64,000 bases of DNA from Megascapheus bottae. Taxonomy: Eukaryota > Chordata > Mammalia > Rodentia > Geomyidae. The notes under the pieces are model-generated. The model saw only the letters and a list, made by a program, of their open reading frames with translations, had not been told where the DNA came from and made no database searches. Both the position numbers and the translations under genes were made by a program. The stretch's first letter is position 1. Every line of letters begins with the position of its first letter. The DNA lies in the NCBI GenBank assembly GCA_024803745.1, contig JANJXV010000010.1:30773525-30837524 (forward strand), read 5' to 3'. This document shows positions 47,198 to 59,276 of the stretch, in pieces.

Positions 47198-47310
47198 GAA
47201 AGGTGATGTATAGAGGGGTTACTCTTCCACAAGTCAGATAATGAGTACATTTCTTTTGGGGCAGTGTCACCCCTCCCTCACTCTCTCCCAGGTTTTCACT
47301 CACATCCTTG
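47198..47310 (-). mobile_element. L1 3' untranslated fragment, older subfamily
   Basis: 'gatgtatagaggggttac' is the complement of the L1 end seen at 45290-45310, continuing with 'agtcagataatgagtacatt' and a pyrimidine-rich part. Confidence 0.7.
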
Positions 47311-47325
47311 CCCACAAGTCAAGAT

Positions 47326-47959
47326 GATTTTTTAAAAATATCCAATCCCAACGAGGAAAAAAAGTAAACACCCAGGGACCTCGTAGGAGATACTTCAAGT
47401 CCTCCTGGCCTCAGCCAGCTGCTCACAGATGTTGACTTTGCCTGCTTTCTGTTAAACGTGCTTTGCTTTCTCCCTGACACTGTGGCATGGAATGTCCCTG
47501 GGAAAGAACACAGTCACTGTGGAGGTTAATTAGCCAGGTGGGAGGGACTGGAGCTAAGGTATGAGCTTCCCTTTCCGTCTCTCCAGCATTTCCAGAACAT
47601 CTACACAGTTAACTCATAACAACACACCTCTCAGAAGGACCCAGAACAGCGAGAGGCTCCCATTAGACCACACTTTTATACTGGCTAGCTGTCCTTTCCT
47701 GTTTTACTCTCCTAGTACAATGTCCTTTTTCTTGGTCTACTCATTCACCATCAGCTCTATTAAAACCAAAACTGTCTTCAGAAGCTCAAAATGCAAATAG
47801 TCAGTACAAAGTAACTAAATAAACTGGGACTATTTATTTTACAATTTGAGTGCAGTTTCAATCTTCTGGCACGAAATGACATGTTTCTTAGAAATATTAC
47901 TGAAGTTGTATTTGTGTATTTGATAAGCTCAAAATTTATGCGACCAAAATCATTTTTTA
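47326..47959. other. Unannotated sequence
   Basis: Nothing recognised. Confidence 0.4.
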
Positions 47960-48760
47960 AAAATTTATTATTATAAAGGTGATATGCAGAGGGGTTACTA
48001 TTTCATAAGTCAGGTAATGACTTCATTTATTTTTCCAGTTCTGAGGCTTGAACTCTGAGCCTGGATACTGACCCTGAGCTTCTTCTGCTCAAGGTGAGTG
48101 CTCTACCACTTGAGCCACAGTGTCACTTCTGGCTTTTTTGACTCTGGGGATTAGAGTCTCACAGACTTCCCTGTCTACACTGGCTTCGAACACTGATCCT
48201 CAGATCTTAGCCTCCTCAGTAGCTAGGATTATAGGTGTGAGCCACTGGTGCCCAACCCTACATTTTTTTGGTAGGGAAAGGTCACCCCTTCCTTTGTTCT
48301 CTCCCAGTCTTTCTATCTCATCTCTAACTCCTTTTAAGGACAGGTGATAATTCATCGCATGCATATATATACACCATACTTTGTTCCTCCTCTCATATAG
48401 TAATGACTACCTTTTTGTTATTATGAATAATGCTGCTACAGATATAATGAGATATTATCTCTTTTAAAATCCAGCTCCCACTTCTTATGGGTATTTAAAA
48501 GAAACTACATTGTTGAGTTACATGGCAATTCTATTTAAAATTTTTTAAGGAACTGCCACAATGTTTTGGTACCATTTCATTTTCCATTTTCACCAAAAAC
48601 ACAGTAGAGTTCCAGTTTCTCCAACATTCTTATCAATACTTGATATTTTCTGCTTTCTTGCTAATTGCCATTGTAATAGTTATACTTTATGTAAAATCAG
48701 TTAATTGAGTTATCCTTTAATCTCATCTACACAGTTTGCTAAGAATGTCAGAAAACCTGA
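47960..48760 (-). mobile_element. Older L1 3' part interrupted by a SINE
   Basis: It begins with an A-tail and the 'gatatgcagaggggttac' 3' end (47970-48021), is interrupted by the SINE, then continues through the 3' untranslated region (48259-48345) into eroded ORF2 (for example 'gaataatgctgctacagat', 'aggaactgccacaatgtttt'). Confidence 0.8.
48022..48258 (-). mobile_element. 7SL-Geo SINE inside an older L1
   Basis: Complete minus-strand copy with head, linker and Geo. Confidence 0.93.
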
Positions 48761-48832
48761 TTTTCATTAGTATACTTGATGACTATTCACCTTCTGGGAG
48801 GCAATTTTAACAAAGCCACTGAGATTATTTTT

Positions 48833-49568
48833 TATTGTGATTAATAGAAGGGTTACATTATATTCACCAGATAGAAGGTGCATAACTTCACAAATATTGA
48901 TACCCCTTCTCATGACATGGTCCCCATTTCCCTACCCTCCTCCCACTTATCTTGATTTCTTCCCTTCCCAATCCAATTTCAAATAACCAATTAAGCACAT
49001 ATAAAGTATATCAGATAACAAGGTGAAATATTGAAACAGTATGAGATAACCAAGGGATGACAAGAGAGATGAGAGATAACATAGTACATTAAGAACAACA
49101 GTCACTCATTATATGGCTTTTGTTTCCTTCTCCTGGAGGTCCTTACATTTAGTGTCATACTATTTGGCCTAAGGTCACTAGATTTTGTTCTATTGTAAAT
49201 CTGTGCTAGGAGAGCAGAAGGTTTCTACTGATTATGACGAATGAGGGAGACTATTGGGCCCATGTTCCTTTGAGTCTGGCTTACTTCACTTCATATGATT
49301 TTTTCTAAGTCTTTCCATTTCCTTACAAACGGGGTGATGTCGTTCTTTCTGACAGCAGCATAGAATTCCATTGTGTATAAATACTACATCTTGTTGATCC
49401 ACTCATCAACTGAGGGACATCTGGGTTGGTTCCATATCTTTGCTATGGTAAATAGTGCTGCAATGAACATCATTGTGCTGGTGGATTTAGTATACCCTTG
49501 TTTCTGGACAGTTGGGTAAATGCCAAGTAGTGGAATTGCTGGGTCATAGGGGAGCTCTATGTTTAGTG
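48833..49568 (-). mobile_element. L1 3' end, first member of the pair
   Basis: About 736 bases: 3' untranslated region and the last part of ORF2, ending abruptly at 'gggagctctatgtttag'. Its 3' end variant ('cagatagaaggtgcataact') resembles the 33.6-kb copy. Confidence 0.93.
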
Positions 49569-50811
49569 TTTTTTTTCATATATTTTTTATTGTAATTAAT
49601 AGAAGGGTAACATGATATTTGCCAGATAGATGGTGCATTAATTCCCATACATTGATACCCTTTCACATGTCTTGGTCCCCATTTCCCTCCCCCCCACCCC
49701 AGCCCCTCATCTTGTTTTCCCCCCTTCCCTATCCAATTTCAAATAACCAAATACAAATATATCCAATATATCAGGTAACAAAGTGAGATACTGTAACAAT
49801 ATGAGATAACCAAGGGACAGCAAAAGAGATGAGAGATAACATAGTACCTTAAGAACAATCATTCATTATATGGCTTTTGTTTCTATATCCTAGAGATCCT
49901 TTCATTTAGCATCCTACTATATGGCCTTCTGTATCAAGGTTTTGCTGTATTACAAATCTCTGCTAGAAGAGTCCAAGGTTTCTACTGATTATGACAAATG
50001 AGGGAAACCATTGAGCCTAAGTTCCTTTGAGTCTGGCTTATTTCACTTAATATGATCTTTTCTAAGTCTTTCCATTTCCTAACAAATGGGGCAATGTCAT
50101 TCTTTCTGACAGCAGCATAGAACTCCATTGTGTACAAATACCACATCTTGTTGATCCACTCATCAATTGAGGGACATCCAGGTTGGTTCCATATCTTTGC
50201 TAGGGTAAATAGTGCTGCAATGAACATTGTTGTGCTAGTGGATTTAGTATGCCCTAGATTCTCGATGGTTGGGTAAATGCCAAGTAGTGGAATTGCTGGG
50301 TCATAGGGGAGCTCTATGTTTAGCCTTTTGAGGAACTGCCATACTGCTTTCCATAGTGGTTTAACGAGTTTGCACTCCCACCAACAGTGAAGTAGTGATC
50401 CCTCCTGGCCACATCTGCTCCAGCATCTGTTGTTATTAGATTTCTTGATCCTGGCCATTCTAACTGGAGTGAGGTGGAATCTTAAGAGTTGTTTTGATTT
50501 GCATTTCTTTTATGACCAGAGATGTCTAACTTTCTTCATGTGTCTATAGGCCATTTTTGTTTCTTCTTCAGAGAAGACTCTCTTTAAGTCTTTGGCCCAT
50601 CTTTTAATGGGATGGTTGTTACTTTGGAGATTAGTTTTGGAGTGATTCAATATTTTGAGCTGTTGATGTATTTTAGATATGAGGCCTTTGTCCATTGTAT
50701 GGTTAGCGAAGATCTTCTCCCATTCTGTAGGCTTCCTAATTAATTTACTAGCTATGTCCTTTGCCATACAGAAGCTCTGCAGTTTAATGCAGTCCCACTT
50801 ATCCAGCCTTT
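49569..50811 (-). mobile_element. L1 3' end, second member of the pair
   Basis: About 1.24 kb. It starts with its own poly(A) tail (T8 on this strand, just right of 49570) and a younger-type 3' end resembling the 31.6-kb copy. It continues through an ORF2 C-terminal frame open for 158 codons (49982-50458), then a second frame with P-T-E-W-E-K-I-F-A-N-H, and stops at 'ttatccagcctttc'. Frame breaks near 50480 and 5' truncation make it inactive. Confidence 0.95.
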
Positions 50812-50944
50812 CCACTGAGATTATTTTTAAAAATAAATATAATCTTTGGAAACAAAATCTTCTGTGGTAAAAGATCTGCAGTAAACTGGTTTCTTCACTT
50901 ATGAAATGGAGCTTCAAATATCCACATTTTAAAACATCATGGGA

Positions 50945-51012
50945 GAAGGACTTGGGAATGTGGCTCAAGTGTTAAAGCACCTAGGTTTAATTCCCAATAC
51001 TGAAAAAAAAGT
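50945..51012 (+). mobile_element. Old ID-like SINE
   Basis: 'gggaatgtggctcaagtgtt' and 'gtttaattcccaatactg' with an A8 tail. Confidence 0.6.
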
Positions 51013-51084
51013 TCTTGGGAAAATTATAGAAATATATAAAGCACTTAGCATGGTGCTCAGAACTTAGTAAATACTAAAAGAATG

Positions 51085-51412
51085 AGTCAGGTAAAGTGGC
51101 TTATGCCTATAATCCTAGTTAGCAGGGAGATGGAGATCTCAATGTGGTTTGAGGCCAGCCTAGTCAAAAAGTGCTCAAGACCCATCTCAACCAATACAAA
51201 GCTGGGCATGGTGGTATGCATCTGCCATCACAGCTATACAAAAAACATAAGAGGCTCATAATCTAGGCTACCCAAGGCAAAAACCTGAGACCCTATCTGA
51301 ATTATAACTGAAACAAAAAGGGCTCAAGTAGTAGAGAAGCTCAAGTTCTATAGTGCCTGCAGAGCAAGCATGAGGACCCTTAAGCACAAACTCCAGTACC
51401 ATCCAAGACAGA
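51085..51412 (+). mobile_element. Three-part SINE: B1-like, B1-like, ID-like
   Basis: B1-like units start near 51085 and 51198 ('gctgggcatggtggtatgca'). The ID-like unit starts near 51318, with 'gagcaagcatgaggaccctt' and 'aaactccagtacc'. Confidence 0.78.
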
Positions 51413-51767
51413 AATTTTAAAAAATAGGAATGACAAGGAAGTTTCATCATTTCATCATTATTGGAATACTACTAAAAGTTAAGTTAGAAAAAGACCCAAT
51501 ATTTAACAACTAAATACATATGGATAGTAGGTATTTCCTCATCTATTCAGATCTTATTTTATTGTAATTGGATAAGCAGTAGTAGCATTGCACAAAATCA
51601 TAACTTACTTCACAGTTTGAACGATATCAGGAATTTGCCATATTATCTTAAATTATATGTCATAGTTACAGAGCAAGTGGGTAGATGACATTGTAAGATA
51701 AGATTTGTTTTCTCTCTTCTCTTGGGTAATTAAAAATGCTAAGTGGTTCTTTTAATTATATAGTTTA
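51413..51767. other. Unannotated AT-rich sequence
   Basis: Nothing recognised. Confidence 0.4.
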
Positions 51768-51985
51768 GAGCTGGATGCCAGTGGTTCATCCCTATAATCT
51801 TAGTGATCTGAGAACTGAGATTTTAGATCAGCCTAAGTAGACAGGTCTGCACGGGACACTTATCTCCAATTAACCATAAACAGTCTGGAAGTGGAGGTAT
51901 GGCTCCAGTGGCAGAGCTCCATCCCTGAGCAAAAAAGCCAAGCCAGAGCCTGAGATCCTGATTTCTATTTCTAATAATAGCAACT
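51768..51985 (+). mobile_element. 7SL-Geo SINE
   Basis: Head, linker 'ttatctccaattaaccata', Geo and an AT-rich tail. Confidence 0.82.
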
Positions 51986-52847
51986 AATAATATATATATT
52001 AATACAGCTTATGCTAATCATGCAATACATGGAAAAGCCTTGTCTGTTGATGATTTTGTCATTCCCTTGAAATCTTCGTCTTGCTTCTTACTGAAATTCA
52101 GAGATTCTGGGTGAATTCTTAGAAATCCCACCAAGTAACTGCTGTTAGTTCTGTTTCTAGAGATTTACTGAAATTGTGATAAAATACAAAATACTTGGGA
52201 ATCTAAAAAAATTATAAAACAAGATGTATCAATATTTAAATCAAATAAAAATAAAAGTTAAATCACATGGGTAATAATTTGTCATCTAAACACTCATTGC
52301 ATGCATGTGCACACCCACACATGCATGCATGTACACACTCAGTATCTTTATAAACAATCTATATTTATTAACACTTCTACATAAGGAGTCTGACTTGGGT
52401 TCTACTGACATTACAATACATTTTAAATTTTATTTAAGATTTTGATACACGGATATACTGAGAAACAGTCATGTAAATTAACATCATTCCATTGTGTTTC
52501 TGGCTCAAGTTCCCTTCCACATTGGCTAATATAAGCCCAGACTAATCACTTCCCTCCATCTACAGCTCAAAACATTGGGATACATCAATTATGATCTTAG
52601 TTTAGGCTTATTACTTTGGGATTAATAAGGAAAGTCTTCAAGAACTGCCCTTTTAAAATGCTTTAAAATTATTTTCCAGTTTTTATGATTAAAATTTATG
52701 GGTATGTGATTTTAAGTCTTTCTTTAGGAGAGCAAGGTTTAATGAGAGAGACATCTCCAGGCATGGGAAGTTCAAGGTCACTTTATGAAGTACTGTCATC
52801 ACTGTCACTGGGATCAGTCAGAAGGAACTGGGCTAAAACTGCTGACA
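51986..52847. other. Unannotated sequence with a CATG-rich patch
   Basis: 52300-52336 has ATGCATGC-type repeats ('catgcatgtgcacacccac'). Nothing else. Confidence 0.4.
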
Positions 52848-53397
52848 ATAACCGAAGTAAGCCAGACCCAAAGAAACACAGGCTGCATGGTTTCCCTCAC
52901 TTGTAATAATTAGAATGTGCCTATAAATCTACAAGTAAATCACACCTGGGTATGATTAATGAAACAGCAGTCTAAAAATTCTCACAGTGAGAACAAAGGC
53001 TATCGTTAGGAGAGGATCACAAGGGCTCAATATCTATATAAAATGAGGCTTACCAACTAAGACATAGAAGCAAGACGCTTTTTTTAAATTGTACTTTCTT
53101 TTCTTCCTTCCTTTTTTTCTTTGGTTTAGTCCCTTCTGTCTGTCTCTGTTAATGATTTCTGTACCGTTGGTCTTGTATATAAGTTTATCTCATTTGGGGA
53201 GGCGAAGGGGATACACAGGAAAGCTGGGACACAGGGTGAACCAATTCAGCAGTGATACTAGACACTAGGATCAAATGAGCTGCACAACTTTGGGAGAGAG
53301 GTGTTGGAAGGGGAAAAACTGGTAGAGAATGGCAGGGGGGTGACACAGCTCAAAAGAAAATATACTCATCACCTGACTCATGTACAACACCTTTACA
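52848..53397 (+). mobile_element. L1 3' end, older subfamily
   Basis: It starts at 'aagtaagccagacccaaag' and runs through a long 3' untranslated region with G-rich blocks to 'actcatgtacaacacctt'. This is the forward form of the fragments at 47.2 and 48.0 kb. Its end is cut by the next SINE. Confidence 0.82.
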
Positions 53398-53630
53398 AGC
53401 CGGCCATGGTGGCTCACGCCTGTAATCCTAGCTACTCAGGAGGCTGAGATCTGAGGATCATGGTTCAAAGCCAGCCTGGACACAAAAGGACCTGAGATGT
53501 TTATCTCCAATTAACCTCTAGAAAATGGGAAGTGGGGCTTGGCTCAAGGGGTAGGGTGGTAGCCTCGAGTTGAAGAGCTCAGGGACAATACCCAGGCCAA
53601 GCTAAAGCCCTATGACCCACAAAAGTAAAT
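53398..53630 (+). mobile_element. 7SL-Geo SINE, near-consensus head
   Basis: Starts 'ggccatggtggctcacgcct' and carries the full linker and Geo. Confidence 0.95.
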
Positions 53631-53658
53631 AAATAAATAAATAAATAGTAAATAAATG
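53623..53658. repeat. (AAAT)n tail microsatellite
   Basis: Grew from the SINE tail. Confidence 0.93.
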
Positions 53659-55205
53659 TCAGATTTAAGTCACAGTGTTGGGCTTTTATCCCTAGGATTT
53701 TAGCTGTTGCCACATCCTGAGACTGACAAACCCTGATAATTTATCCAGATCAGCTACAGGAGATGCGGCCCTCCTTGCCTCTTGCATATCGTAATTTCAC
53801 CTGCTGTCCAGAAGTCCTTGATGGCAGGCAGTTTCCTCTTCCCAGCAATGGCTCCAGCACAGAATCATAAACTGTCTGCTGTTGTCACATCTCTAAAACT
53901 GAAACAGCTCCTAAGCTTTTATCTTTCATAGAATTCGTATTTTGAAGAGTACAAACTTGGACATTACTTCTGTATACTTCCATTTGTTTCTTCACAAGTA
54001 GGTTGAAGTGGCTCATTCTTTGCTGGGATGTGATAAAAGAACATAAACTCCAGAAGCATGATGCCTGCTGTCTGTTATTAGTGATTAGAATTTCAGTCCC
54101 TTGTTTAGTGACAATAAAGTACCACTGGCAAAATGGCAATGGAAAAAGACAAAACTGCTGCCTTGCAGAGTTCACTCTCAAGTTAGACAGAGGAGAAGAT
54201 AAAACCAAGTACAGCATGCTCTGATGATGAGACTTCCAAGAAAATAACACAGAAGGGAGAGGCAATAGTGAAGAACTGTGATCAGAAGCTGCTGGTCTCC
54301 AGTCCACTCTTCCAAACAGGGCCAAAAAGCTTCTCATGAAGCAGGAGCTGTTTCATGTCAGTTCTTGCCCAAGCTTTAAAATCCTCCCAGGCTCATGGGG
54401 ATTCATCACACTTGACTTGCATCCTCTCTTACAGTGTATGCTCTAGAAGATCACCTTTGCCTCCTCCAAGTATCCCCTATAGCCCTGTCTCTATCCCAAG
54501 GAGGGAAAAGTCCTCTTGTCATTCAGGGAACCTCCCCAGCTAAGTCTTTCAGAGTTGATGAAGGGAGATAAGGTGGGAATGATGAAGTTACAAACTGTAT
54601 CAAGGTAACAACAATGAAAAGGGAGTTCCAAAGTCTCTAAAAATTAAAACAGGTGAATCTTGAACTAAAACAGCTTGTAAATAAATATCTAATCATGAAT
54701 ACCATCAGGAGGTGGATAATCAGAAGGAATGTAGTGCAGTATTCCACCTACATCAATCTACTGAGTCACTCTAAGAGATTTTAAGTCCTAATAAGGAGCT
54801 CCTTTCTCTGTTCAGTGTCACCAGAGTTTCCAAGAGATAGAGTGAGACAGGAGATGCATTTTCAGAAAGGTTAGAAAATGTGGTGAGATGATAACACATG
54901 GCATCATTAAAACTCTCTGAAAAAAATCTTTGGACTACATTCTAGATAATGAAACATAATTACATAAACAATGAACAGCTTTAAGTATGGGTCTTTAACA
55001 AAATTGCCCATCTTGCTTCACAGGCCACTTTTGTTGTGTTTAAGTATGTTTAAAGAAAAGGGAAAAGCTGGGGTTTCTTAAGCAGAGAGCTTGTTTGTAT
55101 ACTTTGTCTTTACTACACACCCTCTATCTGCAATTTAGAAATGACTAGGGCAGGCTCTCCCTTCGTGCTGCCCGAGATGATGCCAGTGCACAGATCCCTA
55201 GCTGT
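53659..55205. other. Unannotated unique sequence
   Basis: A 150-codon minus-strand open frame (53885-54337) has no recognisable domain, is overlapped by a plus-strand frame, and lacks clear splice or promoter signals. I do not call it a gene. Confidence 0.4.
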
Positions 55206-55250
55206 TCTTCACCAGTTACTCCTCCTGCTCCTCCTCCTCCTCCTCCTGCT
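55206..55250. repeat. (TCC)n repeat
   Basis: CTCCTC units; the plus strand gives a leucine run. Confidence 0.93.
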
Positions 55251-55742
55251 AGGCCCCTCACTGACAAGCTATCATTCTGCAGCTATGCCTGAGATCTTCA
55301 CAACTATCTCCAACAAGAAGACATGGAATTCTACCTCTAGCCTCTCCCAACACACACATTTATAAGTTAAAGAAAGAAAGAATAAGAGAGGCCAGTGAAG
55401 AAAGTCTGAGCAAGTCTGAGCTTATCCCATAGCTCAGCTCTCAAGAGACATAAAAAGGACCAAGAAGCCTGCTGCCACTGAGAGTCAGGTTCCTTCCATC
55501 TGCCCATCAGACAGTAACAGCAAAGGGCAGGCTGCCCTCACCCTTCCATGGTCCTATCTGGAAAGTTTAGTCTTTCAAGAATGCTCACAAAGAGACAAAG
55601 ATCTGCCCGTTAGCACATTTTTCTAACCGGCTAGTCTTAAATTTGCTATACTTTGAGGAGTTCCCAACTTAAAACTACCCACTACAGAGGTATAAAATAG
55701 AAATAGCTTCCTTCCACCTCTATAGATCACTAAATTCAACTT

Positions 55743-55887
55743 AATTTGTATAAATGTTCTCAAGATCTCACAAGCTTTTTCAGATTGATCTACAAACATG
55801 CCACTTATAAATGTAATTTGTACGAATGTTCTCAAGATCTCACAAGCTTTTTTCAGATTGATCTACAAACATGCCACTTATAAATGT
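55743..55887. repeat. 72-base tandem duplication
   Basis: Unit 1 is 55743-55814 and unit 2 is 55815-55887, which has one extra T. Only about two other bases differ. Confidence 0.96.
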
Positions 55888-55944
55888 GCACAAACTTATA
55901 TACTTTAGAAATAGTCCCACATTATCCATATTAAAGATGTAATG

Positions 55945-56015
55945 TACCCTGACAAATATAATTTTAACACCTCCATACATTACCCTGGCAATAAAATACA
56001 ATAAATTAAATAAAT
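55945..56015 (+). mobile_element. Old L1 3' tail fragment
   Basis: 'cctgacaaatataattttaa', 'cctccatacattaccctgg' and AATAAA-rich tail follow the L1 end order. Confidence 0.6.
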
Positions 56016-56959
56016 AGTCCCACAAAGTGTGTGGATTTGTGTTGGCTTACAAAGTCAACTTGACACCCAAATCAATACAAAAAATTCTCAATACTTCCCC
56101 CATGATGAATGCAAACAGAAAGATACAATTAAGTCCAACTTGAAATACAGTCAAATGTCAGGATTATAAAAGTACGTCTAATACAAAAGACAAAAATAGG
56201 TTCTAGAAAAATGCTTTAAATCTTCATAGAATCATATATGTACAGGCAACCTGACCCCACACCATGTGGCATGTATAGTACAACCAAACAGAAAACATGA
56301 ACCCCAGACTCCACATAGGGCTCTGCACCACCATTTGTAATACCTCTCTAAACTATAGCCCTGGAATTCAAAATTTAAACGTTCATCTTCTTTGGATCTA
56401 AGGGGGAAACGACTAGTGACTGCCTGAGCCAGAAGGGAAAATGAACTTGGAAGACTGGTATGAAAACAATCAGATGATGTTTTTCCAGAATAGCTGATGA
56501 AGAATACCCTGTCTTGAGTGCAGTGGAGTGGGCCACTGCTTGCTGGTTCCCAGCTCAGCCAAGGGAAGAGCAGTTTTACAAGCCTCCCCTCAGAAACATC
56601 AAGCCTGAGAATCTCTCATGTGAGAGGGGCCACTATCTCCATAGTGACCACCACAACAGTATCAGATGGGCTTCAGCCTCAAAGACTTGGCAAAGCCAAA
56701 GGTTGTCACTTCATTGTCAAATCAGCTTAATATCTTAGACTATTCCTATTCTATCATGTAGCTACAAATCTTCCCATGTTTCTTGGAGTCTAGAAGCAAG
56801 TTCTGCTTACTCTGAGCAAGATGGTTTCTATAATGACTGTATTACCTCTCTAAAGGCTGGAACACTCTCAAAAAAGTGTGAAGACACATCTAGATTCTAT
56901 CATGCAGATTGTATAGAACCTGGTCAGGCTCCCAAACTCCAACATGTGATCCTCCTCTA
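56016..56959. other. Unannotated sequence
   Basis: Two plus-strand frames overlap at 56514-56738; neither shows a domain or splice signals. Confidence 0.4.
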
Positions 56960-57062
56960 CCTAAGTCAAGGTTCCCAGGCCCCGCCCCTGAGATCTGAAC
57001 CAGCGAGTCTGGGTGGTACCTGAGAATCTGGCTTTTTAACAAGCACAGGAAGAGATTTAAGT
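56960..57062 (+). mobile_element. MER5A-like DNA transposon fragment
   Basis: 'aggccccgcccctgagatct', 'gtctgggtggtacctgagaa' and 'ggctttttaacaagcac' follow the MER5A (hAT-Charlie) order. Confidence 0.65.
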
Positions 57063-57104
57063 TTAGGCAAGTATAGAGAAAATTATCCTATACTCTGTAG
57101 TACT

Positions 57105-57235
57105 TAGTAACAGCATCAGTGGTATCATCTTATAAATAGTAAAAGAAAGCAGTTAGGGAACTTGTGCAAAATTACATAGCTAGTGACAAATGGGAGGTTC
57201 ATATAGGACTACAACTGCTACACCTGTGATCATAC
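57105..57235 (+). mobile_element. MIR fragment
   Basis: 'gtatcatcttataaatagta' then 'ttgtgcaaaattacatagct' and 'agtgacaaatgggaggttc' match MIR core and 3' half. Confidence 0.65.
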
Positions 57236-57536
57236 TGCATACAATGTCTTGCTCATGCACAGATCCTGTTCATTTACTAATAGTAGTTGGTTTGATCCCA
57301 ACAGTCCAAAAGATTTAGAAAAATACTTCTAAATTACTAGCCCTCTCTAATTATTGACATACAGAGTCAAGAGTGCTACCCCAAGAGGTAAAAAGAGGCA
57401 GTCAAAATTGTTTTAATGGTTCCTTCCATAAATAATTACACTAGAGGGATTAAATATGCTAAAAATTTAGCCAAAAAACTGTACAACATTCAATATTCAC
57501 TGACTTGACTTTTTAAAGTCAAACATAAGGTAGGCA

Positions 57537-57860
57537 GGCTGGATATGATGGCATGATGTTATTCTTATAATGCCACCTAGTCTGGAGGCAGAGCTATAGA
57601 GGATGCAAGTCCAAAGCCAGCCAGGGCAAAAAAAAGACCCCATATCAACAAATAAACTGTATGTAATGAGAATGGCCTGTAATTCTAGCAACACAGGAGG
57701 CCTAGGTAGGAGAACTGAGGCCTCAAATTGGCCCAGCAAAAAGTCAGAATCAATTTAAGAATATAACATAAAGCAAAAAAGAACAAAGCTCAAATGGCAC
57801 AGCATTTGCCTAGCAAGCACAAGGCCCAAAGTTCAAACGCCAGTTCTACCAAAGAAAAAC
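57537..57860 (+). mobile_element. Three-part SINE: B1-like, B1-like, ID-like
   Basis: B1-like units start near 57538 and 57665. The ID-like unit starts near 57785, with 'tttgcctagcaagcacaagg', a clear ID motif. Confidence 0.8.
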
Positions 57861-58186
57861 AACGTAGAAACAGGGCTATTTAAAAATTTAAAGAAAGTAA
57901 TGCAAATAATCCTTAACTTTGAATGATTCAACCTCTAGCACTTGACTTAACAGAGATACCAAAGTGACACCCATTCAATAGGAAGTATAGTTCAAAGGCT
58001 TAAATTTTATCTGCCATGCCAGTAATAGGCAGTTGGTCCACTTTTCCCCAAAGCATTGGCCAGAGGCAGTGAGCCACAGTTCCCAGGCAGCCAGGAAGTC
58101 ACAGAAGAAACAACCAATATCCCAGAGCTTTCTGTTTCCTGTGGTGCCAAGCAAGGATATGTGGTGGGTAGGTTAGATATGCCATA

Positions 58187-58376
58187 TATTGCCAGTTTGG
58201 GGGCATGATCTCAGGGCCTGAGCACTGTCCTTGGGCCTTCTCAAGGGTAGAACTCTACCACTTGAGCCACAGCACTACTTCTGACTTTTTCTATGTATGT
58301 GGTACCAATGAATCAAACCAGGGTCTTCATGCATGCTAGGCACGCACTCTATGACTAGGCCAAACTCCCACCCCTG
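58187..58376 (-). mobile_element. IDL-Geo SINE
   Basis: Complete minus-strand copy; the poly(A) tail is almost lost. Confidence 0.92.
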
Positions 58377-58562
58377 TCCAATATATTTTTCACCAAAGGA
58401 TATTTTCAATTTATGATGGGTTTATCAGAATGGAGTTCCATCATAAAGAGAAAAGCATCTATACTGAAACGTTTTCCCAGTTGCTGTCTTCTAGCTGGTC
58501 TAACATTGTCATTTTATAAAGAAAAATCAATATTTTCTATTTGTACTACCTTTAGGGGAAAA

Positions 58563-58890
58563 ATAGCCAGATGCTAGTATCTCATCTTTATAATCCTAGC
58601 TACTTAAGAAATTGAGATCTAGAGAATCATGGTTCAAAGACAGCCTGGTCATACACACAAGGCCCCTTCTCAACCACAGCTGAGCACAATAACTTGCATA
58701 CATCCATCACCCCAGCTATGAAAAGAAGCCTAAAACAGGCAGATTGTGATCTGGACATGTGTCCTGGCAAAAAATAAAACCTCAGCACCAAAATAACCAG
58801 TGCAAAAAAGGGCAAGAGGAGTGGCTTAGTTATAGTAAAGCCCCTGCTTAAATTGAAAGCCCTGAGTTCAAAACCTCAGTACTGAAAAAC
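58563..58890 (+). mobile_element. Three-part SINE: B1-like, B1-like, ID-like
   Basis: B1-like units near 58565 and 58678; the ID-like unit near 58812 includes 'gccctgagttcaaaacctca'. Confidence 0.78.
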
Positions 58891-58968
58891 TAAATAAAAC
58901 AAAAATACTTGATCTGGTAACTCCCTCTCCACACTCATCTTAACTGAAAAGTACGAAAAGGAAATGGA

Positions 58969-59195
58969 GAGGTGTGTTCCAATGGCTCACACCTATAATC
59001 CTAGCTGCTGGGGAGACCTAAACCTGAAGAATACAATTCAAAACCAACCTAAGCAGGAAATTCCACAAGAATCTCCAATTAACCACCAAAAAGCTGGAAA
59101 CAGAGATGTGGCTCAAATAGTACAACACCAACATTGAGCAAAAAATACTAAGAGACAGCATTCAGGCCTGATTTCAAGTCCTAGTAATGGCAAAG
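58969..59195 (+). mobile_element. 7SL-Geo SINE
   Basis: Head 'tggctcacacctataatcct', linker, Geo; the tail passes into the following purine repeat. Confidence 0.85.
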
Positions 59196-59235
59196 AAAAG
59201 AAGGAAGAGAAAGACAGAGAGAGAGAGAGAGAGAC

Positions 59236-59276
<41 letters not shown>

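Larger units (their letters stand above)
48816..50828 (-). mobile_element. Head-to-tail pair of L1 3' ends inside one target-site duplication
   Basis: The 17-base 'ccactgagattattttt' is present at 48816-48832 and 50812-50828 and nowhere between. Inside lie two L1 3' ends in the same orientation, of different subfamilies. No duplication separates them, which suggests one composite insertion. See the two component entries. Confidence 0.85.

Noticed and set aside
49982..50458. 158-codon minus-strand open frame as a host gene
   Set aside because: It is the C-terminal part of L1 ORF2 (cysteine/tryptophan-rich block and [10 protein letters not shown]), not a host gene.
53885..54337. 150-codon minus-strand open frame
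   Set aside because: No recognisable motif, opposed by a plus-strand frame in the same bases, and no splice signals; length alone is possible by chance in 64 kb.
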